Program-made: the position numbers and the translations under genes
NCBI GenBank assembly: GCA_051294375.1
Contig: CM119270.1
Span: forward strand, 3,960,301 to 4,024,300
DNA from: Paraspadella gotoi
Lineage: Eukaryota > Chaetognatha
Direction of reading: 5' to 3'
Length of the DNA stretch: 64,000 bases
Part shown: positions 34,820 through 46,439 of the stretch, one piece after another
Layout of the letters: every line of letters begins with the position of its first letter
Numbering within the stretch: the first letter of the stretch is position 1
The notes under the pieces: model-generated
What the model was told of the DNA's origin: nothing
The model's input: only the letters and a program-made list of their open reading frames with translations
Databases searched by the model: none

Positions 34820-34852
<33 letters not shown>

Positions 34853-34860
34853 CTGCCCCC
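34500..34860 (-). repeat. inverted (CT)n tracts and poly-T of block R
   Basis: Two (CT)n tracts (34,505-34,575 and 34,780-34,860) flank a T-rich run of about 35 bases at 34,640-34,676. They are the reverse complement of 10,600-10,925. Confidence 0.85.
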
Positions 34861-35508
34861 TTTGATCTTCCGCTTCTTTCCCACCAGAACTTTCGCTTGT
34901 TTGTTTTGTTTATTTTCCCGTTCTATTTTATTTGACTCATCGAACGGAAAAATGGCAGTGGATTTCGATTACGGGAATTTTCAACAATGAAATTGAAACT
35001 CACAATAATTTACCCACTGAATTTTGGTGTGATGGAAATCGTGCGCGAAGTAGGAAAAGAGTTTAAATGGAAAGAACAAAAAAATATTATATTCACTATT
35101 TTCAACGCCAATTACTCAATGAGCTGGATGGGACGATTGATAGCTAATAATCTATTCTATTCAATCAATCTTATTCCATTCCAAATTTAATTAGATTATT
35201 CTAATTCAATCATCAATCTCAATTTCAACTTGTGTTATCGGAATTATTTGTCGTCGCCCGCCCATTTCATCGATCGTCGTTTGTTTTTATCTTCAGGTAC
35301 AGTTCGGACAAAAAGACCTTAAATAAACAAACATTTTTGGATCAAATTAACTTATATTATTCATTAATTAACTGGCTAATGAAATGAGTTTAAAGGAAAG
35401 AAACAAAAGTCATAATTCCTTTGAAGCTTTTTTACTTATATTTACTATATATTATTATTATTTAAAATTGTGATAGAAAATTGAAATTGAAATTTTGATG
35501 TCTGGTAA

Positions 35509-36146
35509 TAATGCGTAGTTGAAAGTTAGCATACGAAAAATCTCTAAAAGTATTATGAACAACGCATTACCATCAAGTGAACATTAATTTGTAAAAAAAA
35601 TTAATTGTTTGCCTTTTTAATCTTTCGCAGTAGGCTATCTATTTAACTATAAGTACTATCCTTTATAAATCGAAAAATTTCCACAAATAGGCCTTTTTCT
35701 TAATTTTGATTGCCAGATTTGAATTCCTCGTTCTATAAAATGTTGCATTAAAAGAAATATAAATCATTTTAAAAATTCTTTCATTAGTGGGTAAAAATTA
35801 AAAAAACAACTAATTTAAATATTAAAAAGTTAATTTCAGCTTTAAACATATAGCCTTTTTCCTAATTTTTTGACCCATCTTTATACTGACAGCGAATTTT
35901 TTCAAAAAGAGTGTATCATTTCTTTTTATCAACTTTTATGACGGAATCCGAGATCGGCAAAACAAATCTTTTTAAAAATTGGTTTTGAAATTTTAACATT
36001 TATTGGTAGTACTAGTATAAAATATGGCTACTGCATAAATTAATTTTTATAAATTTTATTATATAAAATGTTCATAGTTATAATGTCGTCGTTCCTTACT
36101 TTAGAATTTTAATTAAAGTTAAATTTAGAAATTTTACTACGCCTTA
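35509..36146 (+). mobile_element. hAT-like non-autonomous element (MITE), copy 1
   Basis: This 638-bp element begins TAATGCGTAGT and ends ACTACGCCTTA, giving about 11-bp terminal inverted repeats of form TAAKGCGTAGT. The first five bases fit the hAT terminal pattern YARNG. Flanks TCTGGTAA and GTGGTTAA form an imperfect 8-bp target duplication. The opposite palindrome arm carries the empty site, TTACCCAC at 36,470-36,477, whose reverse complement is GTGGGTAA. The interior is AT-rich with no coding sequence. A second copy is at 46,440-47,137. Confidence 0.75.
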
Positions 36147-36187
36147 GTGGTTAAAAACATTGAGAATAAGCTGGAATATAATTTTAA

Positions 36188-36334
36188 GCAGTTTGACCCA
36201 AATTTATGTCGGTTGCCAAATTATGCCAGTTGACTTAATTATGTCAGTTGACCAAATAAGCAGTTAACCAAATTATGCCAGTTGGACCATTTTATGCCGT
36301 TGATCCAAATTATACCAGTTGACCGAATTATGCC
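36188..36334 (-). repeat. 18-bp minisatellite, inverted, at palindrome centre
   Basis: About seven units read AAATTATGCCAGTTGACC, i.e. the minus-strand form. After the 25-base gap, plus-oriented units follow at 36,360-36,440. Confidence 0.8.
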
Positions 36335-36359
36335 NNNNNNNNNNNNNNNNNNNNNNNNN
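36335..36359. other. assembly gap (25 N) at palindrome centre
   Basis: Fixed-size N run between oppositely oriented minisatellite arrays. Confidence 0.99.
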
Positions 36360-37204
36360 TTGCTTAATTTGGTCAACTGACATAATTAAGTCAACTGGCA
36401 TAATTTGGCAACCGACATAATTTGGTCAACTTGCATAAAAAATTATATCCAGCTTATTCTCAATGTTTCTTACCCACACATAAAATTTCATTTCAATTTA
36501 TCTATCAAATTTTTAATAAATATAATAATTATTAGTAAATATAAGTAAAAAAGCTTCAAGTAAATATGACTTTTGTTTTTTCCATTTAAACTCATTTCAT
36601 TAGCGTTAATTAATGAATAAATTAATTAATTTGATCCAAAATGTTTGTTTTTAGGTCTTTTTGTCACTTACCAAGATAAAAACAACGACGACGATGATGG
36701 CGGCGACGACAATAATTCCGATAACAATTGAATTGATTGATTGATTGATTAAATAATNNNNNNNNNNNNNNNNNNNNNNNNNNNNNNNNNNNNNNNNNNN
36801 NNNNNNNNNNNNNNNNNNNNNNNNNNNNNNNNNNNNNNNNNNNNNNNNNNNNNNNNNNNNNNNNNNNNNNNNNNNNNNNNNNNNNNNNNNNNNNNNNNNN
36901 NNNNNNNNNNNNNNNNNNNNNNNNNNNNNNNNNNNNNNNNNNNNNNNNNNNNNNNNNNNNNNNNNNNNNNNNNNNNNNNNNNNNNNNNNATATATTTTTT
37001 TGTTTTTTCCATTTAAACTCTTTTCTACTCGCACGATTCCATCACACAAAATTCAGTGGGTAATTATTTGAGTTTCAATTTCATTGTTGAAAATTCCCTA
37101 ATCGAAATCACTGCCATTTTCGTTCGATGACGTCAAATAAAATAAACGGAAAATAAACAAAACAAACAAGCGAAGTTCTGGTGGGAAAGAAGCGGAGAAT
37201 CAAA
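36360..37204. repeat. right arm of palindrome and start of block R
   Basis: 36,360-36,757 mirrors the left arm. 36,990-37,204 matches the start of block R (10,370-10,605) in plus orientation, including TGACGTCA at 37,128-37,135. Between them is a 232-base N run, and a 25-base N run ends the segment. Confidence 0.8.
36758..36989. other. assembly gap (232 N)
   Basis: Run of N at the ATTGATTG low-complexity start of block R. Confidence 0.99.
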
Positions 37205-37229
37205 NNNNNNNNNNNNNNNNNNNNNNNNN
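37205..37229. other. assembly gap (25 N)
   Basis: Fixed-size N run in front of the insertion-rich block Q copy 3. Confidence 0.99.
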
Positions 37230-38579
37230 AACGAGAGGGAGGACGAGGCGCGAGGATGCAAATGTTGCAAAACTTTTATTTTTTGAAATATGTTGTAAGT
37301 ATGTGTATTTTCGTGGATATCTCAAAGTCAGAGAGAGTAAATGTCTTATGAAAAGGAGAGGATGTTTTCATATGAACATACACGAGAGAGGTCTTGGGAT
37401 AGATGATAATGATACATAATTATTATAAATAATGATTTATTTTTCTAAAGTAGTATGTATTGAATATGTAGAAAAGAGCGTGGGTTAAATAAAAAAAGAA
37501 ACCAAGTATATATATAAATAAAAAAAACATCACAAATGTCATCATGCCATAATGGAGTACATCAGATGTTGTCTTCTTGGAGAGAGGTCAAGTTGAAGAA
37601 GGATTGTGTATATCGTCGTTCCTCGTCAGTTTTGGTTGAACTTACTTGTTTTTACTGCTAGACTTAAAAATCCAGGAATTTCCTATGCAAAATTTGTGAT
37701 AGAAATATTAGCTTGACTTTGGTCAATAATAAGAAAAGACGGGTAAGAAATTGGCCCTAAGAGCGAGAATTGCTAAGGCTATCTGAATTTGGGTCATGCA
37801 GGGAGGAGAAAAAGAAACGCGAGAAGCCAAACGAGAGGGACAAGACTTCTGTCATGATTTTGGTCAAGTCGATTCGACATAGAAAAGACGGAGAAGCCAA
37901 GAAGAGACAAGCCACTTGATAAATCCATGTCTCTGCCGTTTGGAACGAAGAAACCGGTCCGATATGTACGAACGTATGAAAAGGTATTTTCTTCGTTGAC
38001 CTTCATTTGAGCTTGAATCATAATTGTTTTAGAAGATCCAAAGAGCTTGGAGCCAGTCATACATGACGATGCGCATTTCATATTCAAAGATTTATTTCTC
38101 CAGGAAACGATTTGTAACGACAATCATTGTTATCAACTAAATATAAATAATGCGCAATCTCGTATGTCCCCCGTTTTAGCTAAAGATTGACATCCGATGC
38201 TGCGCTGAAGAGTTTAAACCTTAAAAACCGTACAATTTAAAAAGACGCGTATTCAAAAAGAAAGTGCAAACGGGCGCGAATGGTTAGACGTCGAGACAGA
38301 CAGAACGGTCTAAAATTATTATCGCGAACCAGGTGAGAAGAAAAACAAAGGAAAACAGTGTTTACAAATAACTCCCAAATTGCAGACCTGAGTAGATTGC
38401 ATACGTTTGGTAAGATGCAATGAGAATATGCCACCAGATTATACCAATTATTAAAAAAATACGCCAATTCAAAGCTACGTACAAGTCATGAGAACGTGAA
38501 ATGTTGAATCCTTATAATAAAGATTTTCTGATTCTTACATCGACGAAACGGGATTCGTTGCAAGAATTGCATTCCGTTA

Positions 38580-39070
38580 AACAAAAGAATCTATTTAACA
38601 TTTATATGCAATAGAGTAATAATATTTATATTTGTTTTTTTTTTCTTCTATTTTTTTTCTTTTTTAGCTCTGTTTTCTTCTTCCGGGATATTTTTTTTTA
38701 ATGTTTCCTGCATCCCTGCTCCCCCCGTCCAGGTTTGTTGAAGGCCTGGTGGATTCCTGCGCGACCAGCTCACCAGCAGGGAAGAAAAAGGTCGCGCGCA
38801 ACATCTTCTCATGTCTGATCATTTGGAAAAAAATGTTTTGCACTTAGAAGGAGAAGAGAAAAAAAATCTGAACGGAAGCAAACGCAGAGAAAATGAAAGA
38901 AACGGAATTATAGAGAAGAAAAGAAAAGAAAAGAAAGAAAGAGGAAAAAGAAAGAAAAGGAAACGAAAAGAAAGAAAAGAAAGAAAGAAAACATATTTCC
39001 TGGCGAAGATATTTTAAACGCTTACATATTAGGTACGCAATATCCAGTAGGCGATTAGTCTTATCATGCT
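38580..39070. other. insert in Q3 with a splice-acceptor-like tract
   Basis: Pyrimidine-rich sequence ends in TTTTTTAG near 38,667, and a second pyrimidine run ends GTCCAG near 38,732. A frame of ordinary composition then runs about 38,723-38,842 (GRFVEGLVDSC-like to CLIIWKKMFCT region), followed by A-rich DNA. It could be an exon fragment. It could equally be foreign or chimeric read sequence, as the surrounding copy is noisy. Confidence 0.2.
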
Positions 39071-39269
39071 GATTTGCAGAAAAAATCAGAAGTAATCAAG
39101 GAGAAAAGAACTAAAGCTATACAAAGGACGAAGATATAAATGTAGAAAACTCGAAAGGAGTTTCAAATAAGTGCATTTCATCTGTCGACACTATATAAAA
39201 AAAAAAACTAAACGTTATATTTATTTCTAACATTTTCTGGAAAATACTTCTTCAGTTTACATAACACTG

Positions 39270-40215
39270 CAGCAGTATGCATGGTAGTTGGCGCATTGCC
39301 TACGGGTTCACAGGCCGCCTGATTAAGCATGAGACTGCCACTTATCAGTTGTGAACGGTGAGCGATCATTGAGAGTGAAAGAGCCATCAGCCATCATGAC
39401 CCACTGGATTACCCTGCTACTGGAGTTCAACTCGCCAAGCAAGCCTGTGTCAACCGTACCGTTGGCCGGGAAGAAAATGCACAGGAGCCAGAAGACACGC
39501 AGTAAAATGTGAACAAAGCCGACGCTTGGGGGAGAGATGTTGTTGCAAAAACCCATCCAAACGCCTTTGTAATCGCAAGCCAAGAGACAAGAGGTCCGTA
39601 TCCACAATTGTTTTGCTAGCAGGGGGGTTACTTATAAGTTTACGGATAGTCTATCTTCCACGCGCCGCTAGCTTAAGCGCACAAATCATTATCCACCACC
39701 TGTGTCGAAACCGAGCAATTCCTGTCGAGCGTGGATTCCTAGACCTTTACAGCAGATGAGCATCCATAGGCTCCATGGACAGTGCTGAAAGATTGCTTCA
39801 TCCTCCCTCTCCAGCTCCACTGGAAAGCAGTGACAGGGTGGGATTACACAATCTGGGAGGAGCATGTAAGTTGAGGAGGCATCTGCTAGGTTCACTGCAC
39901 CGCCTATAAGCATGACTTTCTTTCAGTTGTGGAGCCGGCGGTGGCCATCATTGAGTAAAGCCATCAGCTATCAATGACGCTGCACTAAGGATACCCTGAC
40001 ACGGGTTCAATCCAACGCCGGTACCATACACTTGCGGGAAGAAGTGAGAGAAGCGGCGCGTCAAGGCGCGCCTTAGGGGGCCTGTGCAAAAGCCCTCAAA
40101 GCCTGGTATTCACAGAAGCCCAGTGACCGCGTTCCTAATAGTCTGCAATAGAAGGGGGTTATAGAAGATTGCGGATAGTCATGCTGCAGGCGCCAAGCTT
40201 AGCGCCTTAATTCCA
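39270..40215. mobile_element. 940-bp insert with repeated SINE-like modules
   Basis: It contains two related modules, 39,340-39,700 and 39,935-40,210. They share CAGTTGTG, GCCATCAGC, ATCATGAC, GGATACCCTG and GGGAAGAA words. Each has an A-box-like word (TGACCCACTGGATTA in the first) and, about 25 bases on, a B-box-like word (GAGTTCAACTCG, GGGTTCAATCC). This suggests tRNA-derived SINEs. The Q1 and Q2 copies read directly across the site. The 74-codon minus-strand frame at 39,689-39,913 has ordinary composition but no recognised domain. Confidence 0.35.
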
Positions 40216-41884
40216 CACATAAAAACATCTATGAATAAACAAAGACTTGATAAGAAGTAGAGTCTTGAAGAAAAGCTTTGACTCAAGGAAATTCCGTCGC
40301 TATGAAGTTATTATCTGTGAGGTACATGTGTGATGGAAGGCCGTAAACCACAAAAGTGTAAGGAACAAGAGATGCTTATTTATAGAACGAATGGATACTT
40401 TTCTAATAATTTGGCTCTGTACCAAATTTCCATGAACAAAATTGAAATTAAATTTAACCCCTAGACGCGACAAACTTGGGGCTGAGACACAACGGATTAT
40501 GTTTTAAGGCACGTACAACTGCTCATCATGTTTCATAATCAGAATCCTTATCATTTTAGATAGGCTATTTAATAATAAAAAAAAATGGTTCATATTTTTT
40601 GTCCATTTTGACTTTTGTCTTGAGAATTTATGAACGGCCAAAGATCGTTTGAGAAAATTTCGTTTACCTTGGCTTTCCGGGTCCTTTTTGCACTCCGCAG
40701 AGTGCCGGGTCTCACATGTTGCCGTGTGGTCACTCTATATGTATATGCACTACGACATATTAGAAGTCGAACGTGGCATAAGATTTGCAACGCGACATAG
40801 ATTGGGTCACCATCTGTGGTATATGATAAATAGGAGTAATAAAGCTGAATGTAATTTGGTCAAGCTCGATGTAATGATCTGGTCAACTGGCACTAAATTC
40901 GGTCGAACTGGATATAAGACTAGTACCATATTGGGTGCAACCGGCATAAATTGGGTGCAAGCTGGCATAATTTGGTTAATTGGCCTAATTTGGTCAGCTG
41001 AAAGCCAGTAATTAAAGTCAACATGGCATAATTTGGCAAACGGCAGAGCATTCCGAGATTTGGTCAAAAATCTTGCCAGTAAAAATTATATCCAGCTTAT
41101 TCTCAGTGTGGATTCTCATACGGCGCACAGCATAAAATTTCATATTCAATTTGTAATCTATGACAAATTTTTAATAGAATATAATAACCAATTAGTTCAG
41201 TAAATATAAGTAAAAAAAAGCTTCAAACGTAAAATAATGACTTATGTTTTTTTACCAATTTAAAAACTCATTTCATTACGCGCCGTTAATTTACACCTGC
41301 TAACAATTACTTTGAATTATATATCTGATCCGAAAATGTTTCTGCTTTTTCAGGCGTTCTTTCTTGTACTCTCACGCAACCGATCCCAACAACCACTACC
41401 GACCGACGCACCTGACTCGCTCGGCGGGGACGACAATAACTTCCGATAGAGCAATTGAATTGACTATGATTTGATGTGATTAAATAGATGATAAAGTTTA
41501 CATTGGATAAATAAAATTGATTTGAATGAAATAATTCACAGATGACTAGTCAAACTCGTTCTCATTCCACAATCATGAGTAATTGGGCGTTGAAACATCA
41601 GGTGATAAATAATCATTTTCTTTGGTTTTTTCATTCGGCATTAACTCTTTTCGTACTCGCGCGGACGAATCTCTGTGCCCTGCATCAAGCACGCGAACAA
41701 TTCCACTGTTGGGCTAATTTATTTGTAGTTCTTCAAAATTTGTTCATAATGTTGAAAATTCCTAATCAGAAATGCACTCAGGACACCTTTTTCGTTCGAG
41801 GGGTGACGGTCAATAAAATAAGAGAAAATAAACAAAACAAAACAGAAGCGAAGTTCTGGTGTGGAAGAAGCGAGAGAATTATCA

Positions 41885-41896
41885 ATAGGGGGAGAG

Positions 41897-41938
<42 letters not shown>

Positions 41939-42257
41939 AGAGAGAGAGTGAGAGATACGAGAGAGACGACGCAGAGATAATAAAGAAAACCTGCGACGAG
42001 AGAGAATACAAAAACTGAGACACGATAATGTGATCTGAAGAAAAGAAAAAGATAGGAAATTTCGTATGCGACGGGCAAACAAAAAAAAAAAAAAAAAAAA
42101 AAAACAAGAAGAGAAGAGAAGAGAAACGGCTTGTGGCCGTCTTGTTTGGATGCTGATTTTAGATTAAAAATAACTCCAAAGGAAAGGAGAAGAGACAGAG
42201 ACGAGAGAGAGAGCAGAGAGAAGAAGAGATGCAGAGATGAGAGAGAGAGAGAGAGAG

Positions 42258-42297
<40 letters not shown>

Positions 42298-42300
42298 TGA
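41885..42300 (+). repeat. (GA)n tracts of R3
   Basis: Two GA arrays (41,885-41,960 and 42,190-42,297) flank a poly-A run of about 24 bases, mirroring 10,600-10,925. Confidence 0.88.
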
Positions 42301-42699
42301 TGACCTTCGGATGCGGGGTCGAGTTTGACTCTCAGTGGGTTGCGTCTTGTGATTAAGTGGGTGGGACTTCCTGCCGCGGCTTTTATTGGCTGGGGCTAGA
42401 CCGGCTGGTGATGTAGTGGATAGGGCTGGTTGTGGCAGGTAATGAAGAGGTAATGTGATGGGGTTGGATGCTGGAGAATCTTCAGTCTTTAATTTATTTA
42501 GAGGAAAGAGTTTATGCATATTGGTTGTCGTGATGATTGTGATAATGTGGTTGTGACTGTTGTGATTATTCACAAAAAAAGTTCGAAGCGCTCCATTGGT
42601 GGTTTTTAAACGTTAAAGTTGTTATGATGTCCGATGTTTTGGCCAAAGATACGCAACAGGATTTGATGAGGGATTTTGTTGCCGTTTTGTTTTCCTGAG

Positions 42700-43060
42700 A
42701 ATAAACACTGCTCTGCAGCGTCGACGGCGGGAAAGGGGGCAAAAGCGGTTGCTGCAGCGACCCTGGTCTTTGGCAGCGGCGGCGGCGGCGGCGGCGGAGA
42801 AAGCAAAATCGTATTGGGGGTCTGAAGGGTACCTCAGGCAGGGTTCGACTGCGGCGGCAGCGTTGGCAGCCTAACTGGGTCGGGAGTGTTGTTATCGTCG
42901 GTAGTCGGCAGAGTCGGCAGCCCCGGCAGCGTCGGTAGCACCTGCAGCATCAGCAGCCCTGGCAGCATCGGCAGCGTCGGCAGCGTCGGCAGCGCCAGCG
43001 TCTCGGCGCCACGGGTCAAGCTATGGGCGACGCCCGGCGACGCGTTATTGCGTCTCGGGT
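42700..43060. other. GC-rich CGG/CGTCGGCAG segment of R3
   Basis: (GCG)n lies at 42,775-42,797, followed by repeated CGGCAGCGTCGGCAG words, as in R1. It precedes a T-rich run and an ATGGCGCCAAGAATTAG word conserved in all three copies. Confidence 0.5.
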
Positions 43061-43348
43061 GAAAAATCTTCTTCGCCTCTAAATCTGCGAATTTCCTTTT
43101 TTTTTTTTGCCATCCAATGGCGCCAAGAATTAGATTAAAGGCCAACTGGCAAATTATGCCATCTGTTCCTCCGCCATTTCCATCTATGCCATCGCTCCTT
43201 AAATTTGGCACAAAATGGCTTTCCACTATGGAATGACCGAAACGATACTTGTAATGTGCGAGACAGACAGACAGGCGGACAGACATGCAATGGATGGTAT
43301 TGAATTGTGAACTAGTTGCCGTCCAGATTCTAGATTTGGAAATGTGAA

Positions 43349-43441
43349 AGTGGCGAGTGGCGAGTGGCGAGTGGCGAGTGGCGAGTGGCGAGTGGCGAGT
43401 GGCGAGTGGCGAGTGGCGAGTGGCGAGTGGCGAGTGGCGAC
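43349..43441 (+). repeat. (GTGGCGAG)n minisatellite, R3
   Basis: About eleven perfect 8-bp units, the most homogeneous of the three arrays. Confidence 0.95.
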
Positions 43442-43610
43442 GCTTGACTGAAAAATGAAAGAAAAGAAAAACAAACGTCAGTTCTGAAATTGTTTTTTTC
43501 GTTGTTGTTTTTATTTTTGTTGTTTTTGTTTTGTTTTTGTTTTTGGTAAGGTTTTTGTTGTTGTAGCGTCTTTCTTCAATTATATCGAGCGGGACAAAAT
43601 TACTTTCTTT

Positions 43611-43811
43611 AAAACATGTAATTGCAAAATTATTTCTCGGTTAAAGCTTTTATTCTAAAATACCACTATTAAGCTGTAAAACATGTAATTGCAAAATTAT
43701 TTCTCGGTTAAAGCTTTTATTCTAAAATACCACTATTAAGCTGTAAAACATGTAATTGCAAAATTATTTCTCGGTTAAAGCTTTTATTCTAAAATACCAC
43801 TATTAGGCCGT
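43611..43811 (+). repeat. 67-bp tandem repeat, R3
   Basis: Three near-identical units start at 43,611, 43,678 and 43,745 with AAAACATGTAATTGC. They contain TTTCTCGGTTAAAGC and ATACCACTATTAAGCTGT. The third unit ends in GGCCGTAACGGG instead. Confidence 0.95.
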
Positions 43812-44145
43812 AACGGGAAAAGCTGCTTCCTTTACTTGACTTTTTAATTAAAATATTTTGTGAGATTCGTCGGGTTTTTGAATGAAGTAAAACAAAAAAA
43901 AAAGTTAATTTGGAGAATTTAATTTGAATGAATTAATCTCTGATTTTCCTAATAATAAAAAACAAAATAATTTTTTTAACTTTATCAATAAACTGTTAAG
44001 ATTTATCAACGGAACCGAACACGAAGTCATGAGCCAAACATTCTTAGTCCGAGCCCTCATGATAAAACTCTCTCCCCAAACACTTTTACACCTTCAACGA
44101 CTCAAACCATAAACAACTCCTTTCTCAGAAGTCTGGCGCAGCGTG

Positions 44146-44255
<110 letters not shown>

Positions 44256-45409
44256 CCTTGCCTCTCTTTCCAGTCAAGTAACTTCCTTCGCTTTTAGCAA
44301 AACATCAGTCACTCCTAAATCTCGCAAAGCAACGAAGGTCCTAATTATTTTCCGACTGAATCTTTGCCCCCTTAAAAAAAATCCGAACCAGTGGCCCCGC
44401 CCTTAAAAGCCTGAAAAATTTAACCTTTGGAAATTTTGAATCGCACTGTGAGTTACAAATTTTAAGCCCGTTCTTTAATTATTTAATTACCTAATTTTTT
44501 ATCTATTTATTTTTTTTTATTCTTTTATTTATTTATTCTTTTATTTTCCTTCATTTTTTTATTTAATTATTCTTTTATTGGATTTATATTATTTTTGTTT
44601 CTCAGTTTCATTATATAAAAAATAAAACGGTTAAAAGGTATCACATTTATACCGAGAAAATCGTTTAAAAATTAAAATGATATGATGATCGAGAGATTCT
44701 TGACTCAACTTTGATTTTTGGTGATAAGAGAGAATTTTAATCGAATTAGAAGTGAGAGGGGCAGAGAGAGAGAGAGAGAGAGAGACGAGGACCTCGAGAC
44801 GAGACCGCGGAGAGGAGGAGAGAGATGAGATCGAAATCCGGGAGTCTGGAGTCAACAAAAAACAACAAGAAATGAAAACAAAATCGAAATGAAATAAAAA
44901 TAAATTAAAAAAATAAACATAAATAAATAAAAAAAAGCTAAAAATTCTTAATGACTGAAGAAGTATGAATTCAATACTCAGTATTCAATGTACTCATTAT
45001 TCAAAGTATTTCAAAATTTTATATAAAATCTAATGAATTTTACCCATTTTCGATTATTTTAGTCCAAATATTTTGAGCCTCAAATCGACCACGAAAAAAA
45101 AAAAAAAATTCTAAATTTGGAAAAGAATCGTGCTGAGAGACTCGGACTGGAAACAGAAGCCCCTTCCACTCCCCACTATTCCTTCCACAACCCCTTCCAT
45201 ATCCCGTCCTTAGCTCTAACTCGCAAACCTACACGAGCGGCTCAACCGCACTCCTCCCCCCCATGCCTCCCCCCAAGACTAATTAAAAGATCCTTTGATG
45301 TTTCTTTATTTTCTTTGCCTCCTCTTTTCCCGTTTATTGTTTTAAAGGGAACGAACCCACACGGGGGGAAAAAAAGGACACACATGAGAGAAGAAGATAA
45401 TGAAAAGAA

Positions 45410-46110
45410 GGAAAGAGAGAGAGGGAGAGAGAAATGAGAAATGTACGGAGAGAAAGAGAGAGCAAGAACCAAAGGTCGCCCAGGTGCGGATTCGTGGCCA
45501 TCGGAGGTCGGTTGTTCTTTTCTTGCAGTCCATTGCGCGCTCGATGCGTTCTGGCTGCCAGAAGCCATTGATGGCGGCGGAGGCGATGAACTGACGTGCC
45601 AACGGTCGGGAAACAAGGGGGAGGGCAAGAGGGGGAGAGAGAGAGAGAGAGATTGTCGCCAAGGGATGCCGGCTTTGATCAATGGCGTAGCATGATGAAA
45701 CCTGAAACCTATTGTTTGTTCTGATTAGATTCTCGGCGCTAGAATCGAGAGGCAGGGAGGAAAGGGAGGAAAGGGAGAAAAGGGAGGAAAGGGAGGCAGG
45801 GAGGAAAGGGAGGAAAGGGAGAGAAGGAAATGAAAAGAAAGGAAGGAAAGGGAGACTTCTCTCTATTAGAAAAGAAGGAAAGCAAGAAAAGACAGTGAAT
45901 GAGAGATGAATGAGCGAAAAAAAAGGAAAAAANNNNNNNNNNNNNNNNNNNNNNNNNAAAAAAACAATTGAAAATAGGGAAAGTGTAGAAGAGGAGGGGA
46001 AGGCGGATACAAAGGCACGTTGATTACCCGGGTCGAGAAAAAGGAAAGAGAAGAGAGGAGAGAAGAGAGAGAGAGAGGAGAGAGAGACGAGAGAGAGAGA
46101 GAAAGTAGAT
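45410..46110 (+). repeat. purine-rich segment of R3
   Basis: GA, GGAAAGG and GGGAGG units with a 25-base N run at 45,933-45,957. The 365-codon minus-strand frame over this region is a Ser/Leu/Pro repeat product that also bridges the gap. Confidence 0.8.
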
Positions 46111-46439
46111 GAAGAATTTATGGATGAACGTCTCCCCATAGAGGCTGTGAGAGCACGCAAAAAAGTGCCGACGCCCGTTTTCTCTTCTAGGAAGTCAAAA
46201 GGGTCAGATGCGGGTAAAGTGAGGGCAGAGGGCAGAGGGGCATAGGTGGGGAGAGGGCCAAAGGGGCTGGGGCAGGGGGGGAGAGCGGAGTAAAACAGAC
46301 GCAGGGTTTGGGCCATCAAATGAAGAAGGCGAAGGAGAATGTGGGCACGAGAAAGGAATGTGGAGGGCGGATGACGCGGTGCGGATCGTCTGGCGCGGAA
46401 GAGAAGACGTCCAAGGGTGGAAAGTGATGGAGGTGGCAA

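Larger units (their letters stand above)
31543..35280 (-). repeat. block R, inverted copy (R2)
   Basis: Reverse complement of about 13,565 down to 10,205, in order: (GA)n reversed to (CT)n, AT-rich segment, (CT)n position, 67-bp repeats (32,850-33,060), GTGGCGAG array (33,270-33,353), GC-rich segment (33,710-34,060) and two (CT)n tracts. It carries two inserts absent from R1 and R3 (about 32,308-32,445 and 32,569-32,632). Confidence 0.88.
35280..36334. repeat. left arm of a large imperfect palindrome
   Basis: Without the inserted hAT-like element, 35,280-35,508 plus 36,147-36,334 are reverse-complementary to 36,360-36,680. The outer sequence 34,860-35,280 is reverse-complementary to 36,990-37,204 and to the start of R1/R3. 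The arms meet at a 25-base N run. Confidence 0.8.
37230..41084. repeat. block Q, noisy copy 3 with two inserts
   Basis: Aligns with Q2 from roughly 37,400 (Q2 about 30,000) to the 18-bp array at 40,795-41,075, but with an extra base every few positions, as in raw long-read sequence. Two stretches have no counterpart in Q1 or Q2: 38,580-39,070 and 39,270-40,215. Confidence 0.75.

Noticed and set aside
34987-35190. 67-codon plus-strand frame at the R2/palindrome boundary
   Set aside because: It lies in reverse-complemented AT-rich spacer. The equivalent in R1 and at 36,990-37,204 is not open in the matching frame.
41719-42573. 284-codon minus-strand open frame
   Set aside because: Dominated by Ser/Leu from (GA)n and a poly-A run. 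Indels in the other R copies break it.
45342-46439. 365-codon minus-strand open frame
   Set aside because: It is Ser/Leu/Pro-rich from GA/CT and GGGAGG repeats, runs through a 25-base N gap, and is not preserved in block R copy 1.
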